Shown in pieces: positions 1-11,817 of a stretch of 64,000 bases of DNA. Each line of letters starts with the position of its first letter. Position 1 is the first letter of the stretch. Location of the stretch: NCBI GenBank assembly GCA_949775045.1, contig OX459101.1:8044601-8108600 (forward strand), written 5' to 3'. The notes below the pieces were generated by a model, which was given only the letters and a program-made list of their open reading frames with translations, did no database searches and was not told where the DNA came from. The translations under genes and the position numbers were made by a program. This DNA is from Metridium senile (lineage: Eukaryota; Cnidaria; Anthozoa; Actiniaria; Metridiidae).

Positions 1-942
1 CAGCATACTTGGAATCGTTGCTGAGATATACTTGACAGCCATCAGTCTTGTCGACAGAGATGGTAGGAACAGAACCAGTAACCTGGAAACAACAAAATGA
101 TAATTATCAATTTAATCTCATATTTATATTATTAAAAGAAACTATTTTAAAAGAAATTGATGGATAAGAAAATGAATGAATGATTAAATGAATGAATGAT
201 AGGTGATATTAAAGATAATAATAAATGTGCTTATATAGCGCATATACATTTTATGTGCTTAAAGTTGAAAATAATATAATAAAATAAAATGATTAATGAA
301 AATTATAATCAAATTTGTAACACTGTAAAAAAATGTTGACTTAACTTTACTCTTTTTTAAATGAATGAATGGATGAAAGGATGGATAAATTAATTAATTA
401 ATTAATTAATGAGTGAGTTAAGGAATGAGGAGAAAATGAATGAATGGATAGATAAATGAATGAATGAATGGTTGAAAGAATGGATGAATGAAGGAATGAA
501 TGAAGAAATCAATGGATGAATGAATGAATAGAAGGTTCAATCAACAGGTGGATGGATAAATGAATACATAAATGAATGAATGAATGAACAAATGAGTGAA
601 TGAATGAAAAAATATAGAGGATATTACATGGGCGCACGGAGATATGAATTTTATCTTCGAGTGTTAATAAGATATCCCACGAGTGAGCGCAGCGAATGAG
701 TGGGATATCTTTTCAACACGAGAAGATAAAATTCATATCTCCCAAGCGCACATGTAATGTTCTGTTTATTATATAACAGATTGAAGAAAAATTTTTTTTT
801 TTTGAAAGTTGATTGGTTGAGAGTGATATCACACATGTGTGATATCAATGATATCTTCATGACTAAGATAGGCTTTTTATCTAGTTATACCACTATATGT
901 TATATAATAAGATTGATTTATTGATCTGTTGATTAATTAGTG

Positions 943-984
<42 letters not shown>

Positions 985-3900
985 GGATGGATAAATAAGT
1001 CAATACATAAATTGAGAAGAGCAGGAAGTGGAACAGGAGTATTTCAAAGTAAAAAAGGGATATATATTTGTAAATCTTACCTGACACTGAACACTTTGAC
1101 AGTTGATAAACTCACACGTGGATACAACATTGTCAAAAACAACAGCACATTTCTTGCAGGAATCTAAAGATTACAATAACATGTATCATTATCATTTGCC
1201 CTTCCAAATCAATAACATGTTAATACCGGTAGTAATAATGATAACATGATAACGACAATAATAATATAATGCTAATGACAATTACAAACCTTCGAATGAT
1301 AATGCTAATACACCACTTTCATAAAATAATACCATAATATGTACCGGAAAATGATTTTTCAAGTAAACAGATATGTTAATATTTTAGCACTGTCATCTGA
1401 ACGAACCACCTGAAATAAGCATGTTTGGAAGGTTTTGATGCTCTGGATAAAATACCAAAGAAGTTATGCTCAATGAAAAATGTAGAGATTTGTATGTAAT
1501 TTTCTGTTCAGGCCTTTGATGCCTCGTTTTGGTGTTTTTCTGATTTTTCAAACTCTTATAATTTATAATTTAATTGTTTTTTTCTCAAACTTTCACAAGT
1601 TATTGTTATGGTGAATGCCTATGATATGATAGCTTTCTTTTTCTTAAAACATCAATTTTAAAAATTATGATAATTATTGGCGGCCATTTATGAAAGTCGC
1701 CTATGCTTAAGATAATGGCAATGATAATCACTGACATATCATACCTAAAGTGATGGAGTTGACTTTGCCTTTGACCTGCAGAGTGCTGCCTTTACACTGG
1801 TACATGTAAACGGTCTGCTGCATTTCTCCATTGATCACCAAGTTACGGTTATTTTCTTGGTAATCCTAGTTATCAACGAAAAAGATAGCATGAGTTACCA
1901 GAATTATAAAGTCATTTAAAAAACTCGTGAATAATTAATGAGACATTTACAAAAAGAAACCATGACCATGACGAGCGTTGCAAATCTTCATACAACACTA
2001 GTGTTGTTTATCCTGATTTGCATAAGTTTTAACTTGTAATTTCGCAGCGAAATCAATTTTAATCTTGAAAACATGACTATTTTAAGTTGTTTACAACATT
2101 CCCATCCATGTTTTATTGGCTACACAATCGTGTGCCTTCAGCTTGCGATTGTATCTGAGCCTTTTAGGCGAGTATTTGATAACTTTCAAAACATCACTAG
2201 TATCTATTAATTACAAAATGATATACTGAAAAACTAATTGGTACTCTGCAGAGTACCATTTACGATTTAATTGTACTCCTCTCATCCAATCAGAATCAAG
2301 TTATTTTGTACAGTATATTAAAAGAACACAAAGTTGAAAATAATTTCCATATTTCCAAACGTTCATGTATTATTCTGTTTATTTATTTAAACAAGAAATA
2401 TTTTTAAGCAAAACTGATAAAAATGATTTTTACATGTGTTCAAATACAATATTTCTGAGTGGCAGTAATCCCTGTAAACCACTGTTATTTAAATAAACTA
2501 GACGCACTTAGTGTGTTTACTCAGGCTACGTCATAGAGTAGTAATTGTTTTTGATAGGTGGTTTACCTGTGGCATTATGTCAACAATAGACCCATAGATA
2601 GAAAAGGTAAACCGAGACTCAGGCTTCCCTGCAGGGTAGCCTGAGTAATTATATTTGTGTCTGTTTTTTTAGGTACAGAGGGGTTTTACTGTAATAAGTA
2701 CCTATTAATTTCTGCTGGTTTATTATCAAGAAAACAACCCTTACCACAACCCATTTCTTTCCTCCTTGGTTTTCAAATACAGGAGGTTTCTTGGCTGCAA
2801 CGGCTGGTTTGTGAGCTGCTGGTTTGGCTGCAGGCGTAGGCTTGGCAGATACCTTGCTGCTCTGGCGGAGGTTAGGGTTTTTATGGGTTTTCATGTCATC
2901 AGTAACTTTACGCAAACCTGTGAGGATAACATAATGGTCAAAGTCTGATATATCATACAGTCTTCTACTGTTCCGGTTATCAATAGGGACGCCATCTTGA
3001 AAAGTGGCACCAAATTGCTATATATTATTATAAGCCAGGTTCTAAGTGAGCCAGTCTATTCATTACATCAGCATGGCACCTTGCAAATTTCAGTATGGTG
3101 ACTCGGTGCTCACTTTTCAAGATGGCGGCCCTTTTGTTAACCAGAACAGTAAGAAGACAGTAGAACTGTAACAATATAAACATTTGTTATTAATTATCAT
3201 TGATACTGAGTACAAGAGCAGTACAATAGACCTCTTTACTTACATTTGTTGTCCCATTTCAGATCATGGGATGCTACCCTTGGGAATTGTTTCTTTCACA
3301 TGTAAATGATATAACACGTTCATCATAAAAGAACAATTCTCAAAGGAATGACACTTGGTCTGAAATGGGCAATTTGCATACGGAAGTAAAGAGGTCTATT
3401 GAGGTAAAAATAATGTGCATGCTTTTGAGTCTGAGATTCATCAACAAGAACCACCAAACGGTCTATTGTTACACTGCATTTAGGTGAGCGTAGTGTTTAC
3501 AAGTGTTAATTACATAAATTGCCAACCATTTTCACAATAGATTTCTTAATTTTCTTTGTTCTTATAACAATTGTTGGTTGGCAAAACCATAACAAAATAC
3601 GTCACTATACGTCCACCTATAGATATGTAAAACCCATACCAGATGCGATATTAGTGCCAGCTTTGTTGATCTGACCGAACACAGCGCCAGCAACTCCACT
3701 TGCCTGCCCTTGACTAGCTGCTGGTGCTGAGGGAGGTAACACAGCAGGAGGGGGAGGTGGTGGTGGTGCTCCTCCTGCAGGTGAGGCTGGGGCAGTTGGG
3801 GCAGGAGATCCCTGGGAAAGAAAACAAAAACATTTTTTTTTCGTTGAGAAACATTGTGTGACTAACAAATCAATTACTAGCATGTCCTTTCATTAATGGA

Positions 3901-6900
3901 ATACGCCATGACGACATTGACATTCTAAACCATTTTGTTGGATTCGGACCTACACAAGTTCTATATAACTTACAATCATGAAACTTTATTTTTAGCTTTA
4001 TATTTATAATGAGCTTCCATTACACAACAGTGATTATGACTGTGACCAACAAAACAGGATTACTCTTGGTTTGTTTTGAGGATGGTAATTATCATCTGAT
4101 GATAATGATGATTATGATGATAATGGTGATAACCATGTGATGATAAAAAATATGATAATGATGTTGGTAATGATAATCATGATTGTGATTATGAATGATG
4201 ATGATGACAAAAATGATGTTGATGACGAAAATGATAACAATGATGATGATGATAATAATAATGATGAAGATGATGATAAAGATAACAATAATTAAAATGA
4301 TGATGATGATAATGATGATGATGATAATGATGATTATAATGATGATGATGATGATAATGATGATGATGATAATGATGATGATAACAATGATTATGATTAT
4401 GATGATAATGATGATGATAACAATGATTATAATGATGATGATGATGATAATGATGATAATAATGATGATGATGATGATAATGATGATGATGATAATAACA
4501 ATGATGATGATGATGATGATAATAATGTTGTTGATGAAGATAATGATAACGATAATAATAGACTTTTCCCGAATTTGCTTGGATGATCACATGACAAAGG
4601 GGTCCAAGTCGAGACTGAACTTTTATTTATCAAGGCCAACCTAAACTTGATACTATTGTTTTATCATCCAAGGGAATCCAAAAAAGTTCTATTTATAACG
4701 ATGAAAGGTGAGAAAGTATACACATTAATTAAAACCGTGATGTCTATATTTTTCTATAATTTTGCCATGAACAGGTTCCCATTTAAATTTGTACTTTCCC
4801 ATTTATATCTGTACTTATGCAAATTGTGTTTATGTGTGCTAAACACACAGATCAACCAATCAGAGTATATTATTTCTGAAGCGAACTTCTCTTATTGGTT
4901 GATCTGTGTGTTTAGCACACATCAACAAAATTTACATAAGTACAGATTTAAATGGGAAAGTACAGATTTAAATGGGAATCTGTTAACAATGAAATGAAAT
5001 AAAAAAAATAATGAATAAAAGGTATGTATCCTGGGGTAATAGATATTCTTAATTATTCAATAAACTTACACTAGGATTCCATGCCAAACCAGCAGCATGA
5101 TTATCTTTGATATACTGTGTTAGTGCTTCAAACAACGCCTTGACAGCCTTGGCCCATTCAACATGCTTTTTATCACTACAAAACACAATCATTTGAAAAT
5201 GTAAAATAATGGTGAGTGTCTTTACCCCAGACAGCTCTGACAGCGTTTTCTGTTTAATTTGATTTTTAAAAACACCAACGAGTGTCAACAGTTTAATGAC
5301 AATGACCCCATATTACATTGCAATAAATGTTGTTACCTGTCTTTATGATCTTTTATGACACGGTTTAGGTAAAACTGAGCAGAATCAAAAGTGTCTTTGA
5401 CATAGACAGCACCTTTGACCTAGAAGTAAAATAACAAAATCATCAATAAATATTGGATTAGAATAAAATAACTTGGATGTTCTATTTATTAGATAGTAAA
5501 TTTAATCTAAGATAATTCAATTCAATTCATTGTATTGTATTCAGTATTTGTATTAGTTGCATTTATATTTCATTTGAGAGCCAGTTGAAAATTATCTTAG
5601 GATAAAGTGCTACTCTCGTTACAGCCAAACCTATTAGAGATTTCCGATTTAGCGGATTATAGGCGGAATAGGCATATAAGTAGTGGAATAGGCATATAGT
5701 AGTGGAATATACTAATCCAAATCCGCTAAATCGGAAATCTCTAATGAAGCATTCCTATCGAGGTTGGAAGGCTCGATTTATTCTTCCAAACTTGATTTTA
5801 AATTTATTTTGAAATTTGCATAAATGAATTGAATCTTGTAAAGTTTCAAAAACCACCTCAAATCAAAACATTACTTTGAATGTTTTTTTGGACAACGGAA
5901 ACTTGCTAAACCTAGTCTGCTTACAGAAATATTGTTTTAAGGATATACAGGACACTATCGGGACGTTTTTTTAAACCGCTCTTAACGCGTTTAGTTTACA
6001 TCAATTTCCCTACAAAGTATACTTTTCCTGAAAGCTCAAATGATAAAGATTACATATTTAGTTGAAGTTTTAAATAAAACGTATTAGTTTTGGAGAAATC
6101 GGGCATATAGTAAGAGAGTGTTGTATTCGCGCGAGATGTTTATTTGCAGAAGTGTTAATGTGAACGGATCAAATTTTTTTACCTTATTATTGTACATATA
6201 TTGAACTATCAAAGTGTGCCTGCGATTTGTCTTTTGGCGCTTCGTTTAATTTTTATTGATTTTTTTAGTTCAACCTACATATTTTTCAGTGCATTCTTTA
6301 GTAAATGGCTAATATCTGCCGAAAGAAAACGAAAAAGAACAAACGCAGGCACACTTTGAAACTTGAGATATGTTTGAGTCATCATGACGATTGTCGCGTT
6401 AATTGGTCGAAAAATCTCTGCAAATAAACCTTTTAAAGTTGTACATTTTATCAAATTCTACTACTGAGAAATTTGTAGTTTTGTTTTAATAGGATTAAAA
6501 GATTATTTACTCGATGTTGACAAGTTTTAGGCTTTGTAAGTCAATATGCGTCACGTAAGAAATGTGATCCTTGACTGATCGTAACATGACTAAGATGATC
6601 TAGAACTCTAAAAACTCAAAGAACTAGCAGAATGATGAATTATCAAAATAAATATCAAAAACTTTGTATGTTGTTGCAGTTTAGTTTGGTTTTAGCTTAC
6701 TCTGTTCAGTTTGTTTTCGCTGTAACAACATGATACCATGTGGTCGTGACCTCTAAGATAACAAATTTTGACAGCTCCTGTCAATATTCCAACGCATTCA
6801 TTAGACTATCAAAAAAGCTTTTTCATTTATATCTTCTTTGCAAAAAATATTTTTTAACTCAATTTTATATAAGGTTGTGGATTTCAATCTGTTATTTGAT

Positions 6901-9900
6901 TTAGTTTGTTTTTGAAAAAAACGTGTACTTTGAGGTGAATTGTGTCCTGTATATCCTTAAATACATACTAAAGTATTCTAGTACAAATAGCATTATCAGT
7001 TATTGACCACAGATCGTGATTTCGGAACCATTATCGGTTGACAGTTGAAGTGTGCATAATTTTTGAAATTTACTAGATTCAATTCACTTATGCAAATTTC
7101 AAAACAAATTTCAAATCAAGTTTGGAAGAATAAATTGAGCCTTCCAACCTCAATAGTAACGCTTCAGTAGGTTTGGCTGTAAATAATGATGTTATTATTA
7201 TTATATAAAGTTTTCCAACTTACAACAGTAACCCATCCTAGACATGGTACTCCCTCACTTAAAGCACTTAGGTGATTAAAGACCTTGCTTGATCGGTGCT
7301 TTTCCCTGTATTCCTTTTGTAAAAACAAAAACATTTTTAAGAAATTATGTATTTTTAATTACTACAACTGCAGACTTTCTTGTACGCTGATTGGCTGAGA
7401 GCCATATAAAAAAAGCCAATACCAACGAATGACATCAATAAGCATTGGCTTAAGATCATAAGATCTTGCATGTGAACGCATAATCAATGTATTTCTTATG
7501 ATGGTCATCAGATGATGACCGAAATATCTACTAGTAAAAATGTTTAATAAATGGCTTCTCGTCATCAATTTCTTAATAAGATCTAGCGTATTTAAATAAA
7601 GTTTACCATAACAACAGAAAAACTGAGCAGAGTTGTGTGCCAAAATATTTAGCATAGAGGTAGTGAGTATGAGTCTCTCCCATTAGTAGGACACTTGTAC
7701 CTGCATGCTAAATACATTGAGATGTAACGAAAAAACTGATTGTGTGTGTCCAAAAAAACGTTTGCTTAGATTTTGTTGTAAAGAACAAATTTCTAATGAT
7801 TCATCATGATATCTCCACTGATACCATGATATGATCAATTTTGACCAATAGTCCTTTTTCACATTTCCGTTCAGTGACCACAAATGATAGTTCCAAGTCA
7901 AGGTTCCCGCTGCTATGCATGATAAATTATTGTTTTGCTATGAGCAGCAACTGGAACCTCGACTTGGAACTATTAATATTCGTGGTCACTGAACGGAACT
8001 GTAAAAAGGACTATTGTTCAAACTATATCACAAAAAATCAGAGAACACACCATGCTAAAGCTAAATCATTGGACATTTGTTAAATATGATGCTGCAATGT
8101 AAGGTGGACAAGGTGAAGTTTCATTACTTATTTCAATATTTTCAAAAACTTAGGGTTATCGTCATCAAAATAGTCTTGAAACATTGTTCAAAGATCAACA
8201 GCAACTAAATCACTCACCTGCACGGCATTCACACTCTGTGAAGTTGGTTGCAGATGTATTTGAAGGATTTCCTGAAAAAATAAAATATTCAAGTCAATAA
8301 ATATTCTTATAAAATTCATGAATAATTAATGAGCAATTGACAAAAGAATTCACGTCCGTGACGGAGGTTGTAAATCTCATACAGATTTCGTCCTGATTAG
8401 CATAAGTTTCAACTTGAATTTTCTTGGCCAGATTTACATTTATCTTGACAATTTTATTAAAATATGAAAGAACTAACGTTGGACTTTCATAAGTTCTATA
8501 CAATATTCGCGTCCGATCTGTATCCGATATACAACGGCTCGTCTTCGACTCGCCGTTGTATATCGGATACAGATCGGCCGCTCATATTGTATATATTACT
8601 TATAAAATTCATGAATAATAATTATTATTGAGAATTTTACAAAAGAAACCACGTCCAGACATGGCGAGTTTGTAAATCTCATACAGATTTCGTCCTGATT
8701 TGCATAAGTTTCAATTTGGATTTTCTCATCCAGATTTACTTTTATCTTGACAATTTTAGTAAAATATCAAAGAACTAACGTTGGACTTTAATAAGTACTA
8801 TACATTATTCGCAACTGATCTGTATGAAATATAATGCATACAGGTTGTCTGCTCATATTGTACACATTGCATATGGTACGACAACATAATAAAATCATTA
8901 ACTTGTTTACTTACAGGGGTGGGGGTCTTGTGTTTGGAGACAAGGACAAGAAAACCCCTTTGTGCCTTGAAGCCATTGCCCAACAGCTTGACCTAAAGTG
9001 AAAGCAAAACATCACATTCATATGAAATTTAAATATCATTCTATACCAAAAAACAAATATTTGCCTTGATACCGTGTCATATTCTTTATAATTTGACTGC
9101 AGAATTTTGAAGTGTTTCAATTAGTTTTAATTGTTTGATGTGTACATTCCTTAAATTACAGCAAGCTGTGGTCAAATTGTAAAGAATATATTACACGCTA
9201 TCGAGGCTGAGGTTGTGGACGAGAACCATGCAAAGATATATTACACCATACTAATACCCCAATATGGTGTTATTTAAGTAATAGAAGACGATTTTCCGTG
9301 TTATATATCCTGATCTAAACACGCATGATGTTGGGAGAACACAAGAGAGCGTAGGAAAAGCACGACCTGTTAGGCGAGTGCTTTTCCAGCTCTCGAGTGT
9401 TCTCCCAACATCACAAGTGTTTAGATCAGGCTATATAACACGGAAAATCGTCTTCTATTGCTTTTATAAAATATTTTTTTGAGGCTAAATCGGCATTTTA
9501 ATTGCTGATAAGAATAGCAATTCTCAATACGCGCGCCATCAATACGCGCACGCATGTTTAGATAGTCTCATCCAACGGTTTTTGACCAATCAGAGCGCGC
9601 GTACTATCTAAATTATTTTATAAACAGCACTGTACTGCTGTAAGGTTTGACACAAGGCCCAATTGCACAGGCTAAAGGCCCGGGCAAACAGCTTCAACAT
9701 TTGCTTCAACATTGTTTCGATGGTTGTTGCAATTGAACGATGTTGAACATAGAGGGATAAACGGTTTCAACGACAATGTTGAAATGGGGTGACAAATGGT
9801 TTCAACTTTGCCATTCAACAAAATCGAATGGATGTTGAAGCAAATGTTGAAGCCATTTTGCCTGGGCCTTAAATCTTGATTTTTTTAAAAAAAAAATTCA

Positions 9901-10927
9901 TAAGCAAAGCATAGAAAATATATATTTCGCTAAGCAATAGAAAAATAAATTTTGTGGTAAGCCTGTGCAAATATGACTTATGTCAAATAGTACAGCAGTG
10001 CTAGATAACATGAATAAGCAAAGCTCTCAGACATTTTCATAGTTTACAAGTGCACTGCCACTCAGAATAAATTTAAGCAGCAGGATTTGCACCATTCTAA
10101 TTGATCACCAGCAAAGCTCTTAGCCCTATTGATATGCGTAATAAGTTCCAAATCTGGAGAATTTACAATTATTAACAATGGTTATTCATAAGTTATGGTT
10201 AAATAGAGGGCCCATCAGTTTATAAAGGTCCCTATCAATAACTTTGACAGTCTAGGTATATTGCTTTTGTCGAGATTTCCTTGAAATTAAAGTTAGATAA
10301 ACACTTGAACTGAACATGTATACAATCAAGCCTTTTAATTATTAAAATATGTTTGATATCTGTATGCAAATTATTCAGATTAAATACTGAATCTGAATAA
10401 ATCATGAGCTTATATAAATGCACGGAATTAAAACTTGCCTGTTCTGCCAAATCACCACCAATCTCGTTTGACAAGGAGATTACTTTCGCCAATTCACTTG
10501 ACAATAACTAGAGCAAAAACAGCAATAACTATTACAATACACTGTAAAATACTACTTTATAGAGGAAATTATTATTTCAATTGATTCCCGGTGTGATTTG
10601 AAGCAACAGATTGTTGTGAAATACCTTCGCAGTCAAACTTCAAAATAGACGCTTTGAATAAAAGTTTGTACAATTACGATTTACAAAATCGTCAAAATAC
10701 CTGGTCATATGCTTCTACAATCTCTCCAGACTCTAAAACATAAGATATTAGATAGCTATAAGCATCAAAAATAAAACGAAAGGAATATTCTTCCTTAGTG
10801 GAATGATTCAAACTTTTGAGTTTATACCTTCCGCTGCGGCTGCCTGACCGCCATGCGAAGCCACAGATTCAAGTCTTGTCGTAACTGCTTCGAGACGAGA
10901 AACGAGTGATGTTAGATCTTGTGACAT
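1..10927 (-). CDS. CAP1: Adenylyl cyclase-associated protein (CAP), 13 exons, C-terminus cut by window edge
   Basis: CAP recycles cofilin-bound actin monomers and promotes nucleotide exchange on actin in the cytoplasm. Exons on the minus strand, 5' to 3': 10828-10927, 10701-10732, 10439-10507, 8915-8992, 8218-8271, 7224-7313, 5337-5419, 5070-5175, 3640-3811, 2745-2917, 1745-1865, 1081-1163, 1-82 (open). Phases join without a break, giving 414 codons; the human protein is about 475, so about 60 residues are missing. Seen in order: N-terminal RLE motif (SLVSRLEAVTTRLESV, residues 7-22), helical-folded domain with KVFNHLSALSEGVPCLGWV and NHAAGLAWNPS, a polyproline run near residue 225, a WH2 motif (LRKVTDDMKTHKNP) and the start of the CARP beta-helix (NQGGKKWVV, DYQENNRNLVINGE). 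The intron after exon 3 has a GC donor (CAG/GCAAGT). All other introns are GT-AG. Introns are filled with inverted-repeat elements. The family identity is certain; invertebrates usually have one CAP gene ancestral to CAP1 and CAP2. Confidence 0.95.
160..611. repeat. Degenerate (TGAA/TGGA)n microsatellite
   Basis: Lies in the last visible CAP intron. AATGAATGAATG and GGATGGAT units are interspersed with unique AT-rich sequence. The purity is low, so this is an old array. Confidence 0.85.
612..909. mobile_element. Inverted-repeat element K, copy 1
   Basis: About 298 bp in a CAP intron. It contains a strong internal hairpin (GGAGATATGAATTTTATCTT and its complement around GATATCCCAC, 638-742) and a second palindrome ATCACACATGTGTGAT. 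A nearly identical copy lies in the opposite orientation at 17284-17600. There is no coding capacity, so it is a MITE-like non-autonomous element. Confidence 0.8.
935..982. repeat. (GATT)n microsatellite
   Basis: Perfect run of about eleven GATT units, about 100 bp downstream in intron direction from CAP exon 12. Confidence 0.9.
1917..2100 (+). mobile_element. Family F element, partial copy
   Basis: Shares GTGAATAATTAATGAG, ACAAAAAGAAACCATG and TTTGCATAAGTTTTAACTTG with better copies at 8304-8880, 52488-52640, 62450-62703 and (reverse) 63690-63985. It lies inside a CAP intron. Confidence 0.65.
2153..2320 (+). repeat. Dispersed repeat G, copy 1
   Basis: About 165 bp, shared with 42968-43135: TTTGATAACTTTCAAAACAT, TCTATTAATTACAAA, TGGTACTCTGCAGAGTAC and CCAATCAGAATC occur in the same order. 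It is non-coding and its nature is unknown; the TACTCTGCAGAGTA palindrome is conserved in both copies. Confidence 0.75.
2958..3160. mobile_element. MITE-like element with about 50-bp terminal inverted repeats
   Basis: The arms CAGTCTTCTACTGTTC...CAAGATGGCG and their complement bound a 203-bp unit in a CAP intron. Both arms carry the CAAGATGG(C) motif next to CACTTTT. No target duplication is obvious. Confidence 0.75.
3225..3400. mobile_element. MITE-like element, AATAGACCTC ends
   Basis: 176 bp with ends AATAGACCTCTTTACTT and AAGTAAAGAGGTCTATT and inner matching CCATTTCAGA/TCTGAAATGG. Non-coding, in a CAP intron. Confidence 0.8.
4085..4568. repeat. (GAT)n / (GATAAT)n microsatellite
   Basis: About 480 bp of GATGAT and AATGAT units with interruptions, in a CAP intron. 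It yields long open frames on both strands (poly-Met/Ile, poly-His/Tyr) that are artefacts of the repeat. Confidence 0.95.
4770..4984. mobile_element. Inverted-repeat element E3, copy 1
   Basis: Ends AACAGGTTCCCATTT and AAATGGGAATCTGTT. The core palindrome TGTGCTAAACACACAGATCA has its complement. Inside each end there are short tandem blocks ACTTTCCCATTTAAATCTGT. Two more copies lie in sorting-nexin introns at 55876-56130 and 60010-60547; the latter is split by a SINE. Confidence 0.85.
5634..5744. mobile_element. 111-bp inserted MITE, TTAGAGATTTCCGATTTAGC ends
   Basis: Perfect ends TTAGAGATTTCCGATTTAGC and GCTAAATCGGAAATCTCTAA. It interrupts the left arm of the host element between CAAACCTA and TGAAGC; the host's right arm reads CTTCAGTAGGTTTG at the same place. 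A related terminal motif occurs at 14613-14850. Confidence 0.8.
5941..6956. mobile_element. 1016-bp non-autonomous element flanked by TTAA
   Basis: Terminal repeats GGATATACAGGACAC / GTGTCCTGTATATCC are flanked by TTAA at 5937-5940 and 6957-6960. A TTAA duplication is typical of piggyBac- or Kolobok-type DNA transposons. It contains an inner inverted repeat (CAAAGTGTGCCTGCG and complement, about 6205-6360). No transposase frame is present. Confidence 0.75.
7847..8016. mobile_element. Inverted-repeat element E5, copy 1
   Basis: The arms AATAGTCC.TTTTCACA, CGTTCAGTGACC and ATAGTTCCAAGTC and their complements form a 170-bp unit. A second copy lies at 56303-56466 in a sorting-nexin intron, with the same arms and a different short loop. 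Confidence 0.85.
8304..8880 (+). mobile_element. Family F element, two copies in tandem
   Basis: Two consecutive units of about 300 bp, each starting CTTATAAAATTCATGAATAA and continuing through TTGACAATTTTA.TAAAATAT and CTATACA.TATTCG. The first contains a hairpin of CGATCTGTATCCGATATACA with its complement; the second carries a decayed version. They lie in a CAP intron. Confidence 0.8.
9280..9460. mobile_element. MITE-like element, AATAGAAGACGATTTTCC ends
   Basis: 181 bp with arms AATAGAAGACGATTTTCCGT, CTGATCTAAACAC and TGTTGGGAGAACAC, an inner GGAAAAGCAC pair, and their complements. It is essentially one long hairpin inside a CAP intron. Confidence 0.8.
9617..10008. mobile_element. Family J element hosting a nested MITE
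   Basis: Ends AACAGCACTGTACTGCTGTA and TACAGCAGTGCTAGATAA. The element is interrupted at 9676-9869 by family B. A J copy without that insertion is at 19279-19463 (TCTAGCACCGCT ... AGCGGTGCTAGA). Confidence 0.7.
9676..9869. mobile_element. Family B MITE, intact copy with TAA target duplication
   Basis: 194 bp with arms AGGCCCGGGCAAA...CTTCAACATTTGCTTCAACA and complement, flanked by TAA at 9673-9675 and 9870-9872. A 3-bp TWA duplication is typical of PIF/Harbinger-type elements. A second copy is at 18031-18515. Confidence 0.85.
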
Positions 10928-11817
10928 GGTGAGTTTTGGTAAGAAAAATTAGCTTAAAAGAGCGATTTTTGACCAAAATTTGCAGAATGACTGAATCGAT
11001 GGGAGGAGTGTTTGACACACAGGAAGAGAACCAAGTCATACTGACTTACCATATATGGGCATTTGGACTGATTCGGTCCCATGCCGAATCCACAGGGACC
11101 CCAAAAGCCATGCACAAAAATAAATGAATGAATAAAAAAAAAGAGAAATAAATGAAGGGAAAAGGAATAAAAAAGTAAAGAAAGAGATAGGAAAATGTTT
11201 TTCAACCTATGAAAAATATTCTTCATATACTTTTTTTTATACGGATATGGCAATGCAAAACCTAACACGAGAGCAAACGAAACAGGGTGGGGGAGGGTGA
11301 TTTTTTGTACTGGTCTTAGGTTTTGCGTGGTCATATTGGTATTAAACACAGCATTCCCAAAACAACTTTCTCCCGTTTCCCCAAAAAGAAATGCTTGCTT
11401 ATCCAAATCTGCTTTAGGCACTTTACAAAACAACAACACTCATAGAAACAAACTAAGATAGACTGAGAGCTTGTAAGATTGGATCTTTATCATTAATAAA
11501 GTGAAAAAAATAGATAATCACCCACTACGTCCTCTCCTTCCAAAAAAAAAAAGAAACAAAATATGCATTAAGAAAACCTAGTGTAGTTAGACCTAAAATT
11601 AACACAGAAAGAATGATGAACGTTTTTAGTAGTAGACTAATTTTTAAATATTGAGAGACAAATTTTTAAATATTGAGAGTTATATATATTTTATCTTTTT
11701 TAATATCGATGTATTTTGTAAATTTATTTGCCACTTGGACAAAGGGAGTATCCCCCCAGGAATAAAGTGCTGGATTCGAGATCTGAACCCACCCTTGCCG
11801 ACTCTGAGAATAGTTAT
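10928..11817. other. Spacer between the CAP 5' end and the 3' end of FBXL15
   Basis: AT-rich spacer that must contain the CAP promoter and first untranslated sequence on the minus strand. I see no clear TATA box or initiator. An A-rich run lies at 11130-11200. Near FBXL15 there is a fragment of the family C element end (CCACTTGGACAAAGGGAGTA, about 11731-11757). Confidence 0.6.
11723..11728 (-). terminator. Candidate polyadenylation signal AATAAA for FBXL15
   Basis: AATAAA on the minus strand about 90 bp past the FBXL15 stop codon. It directly abuts the family C end fragment. Assignment rests on position only. Confidence 0.45.

Larger units (their letters stand above)
5619..7182. mobile_element. 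Composite inverted-repeat element carrying two insertions
   Basis: The outer ends TTACAGCCAAACCTA and TAGGTTTGGCTGTAA continue as about 130-bp arms (GAGGTTGGAAGGCTC, TTCTTCCAAACTTGATTT, GCATAAATGAATTGAATCT). The left arm is interrupted at 5634-5744, and the interior holds a TTAA-flanked element at 5941-6956. The uninterrupted right arm shows what the left arm looked like before insertion. It lies in a CAP intron. Confidence 0.8.

Noticed and set aside
4189..4644. Long open frames of Met/Ile or His/Tyr repeats
   Set aside because: Direct translation of the (GAT)n microsatellite in several frames on both strands; not coding.
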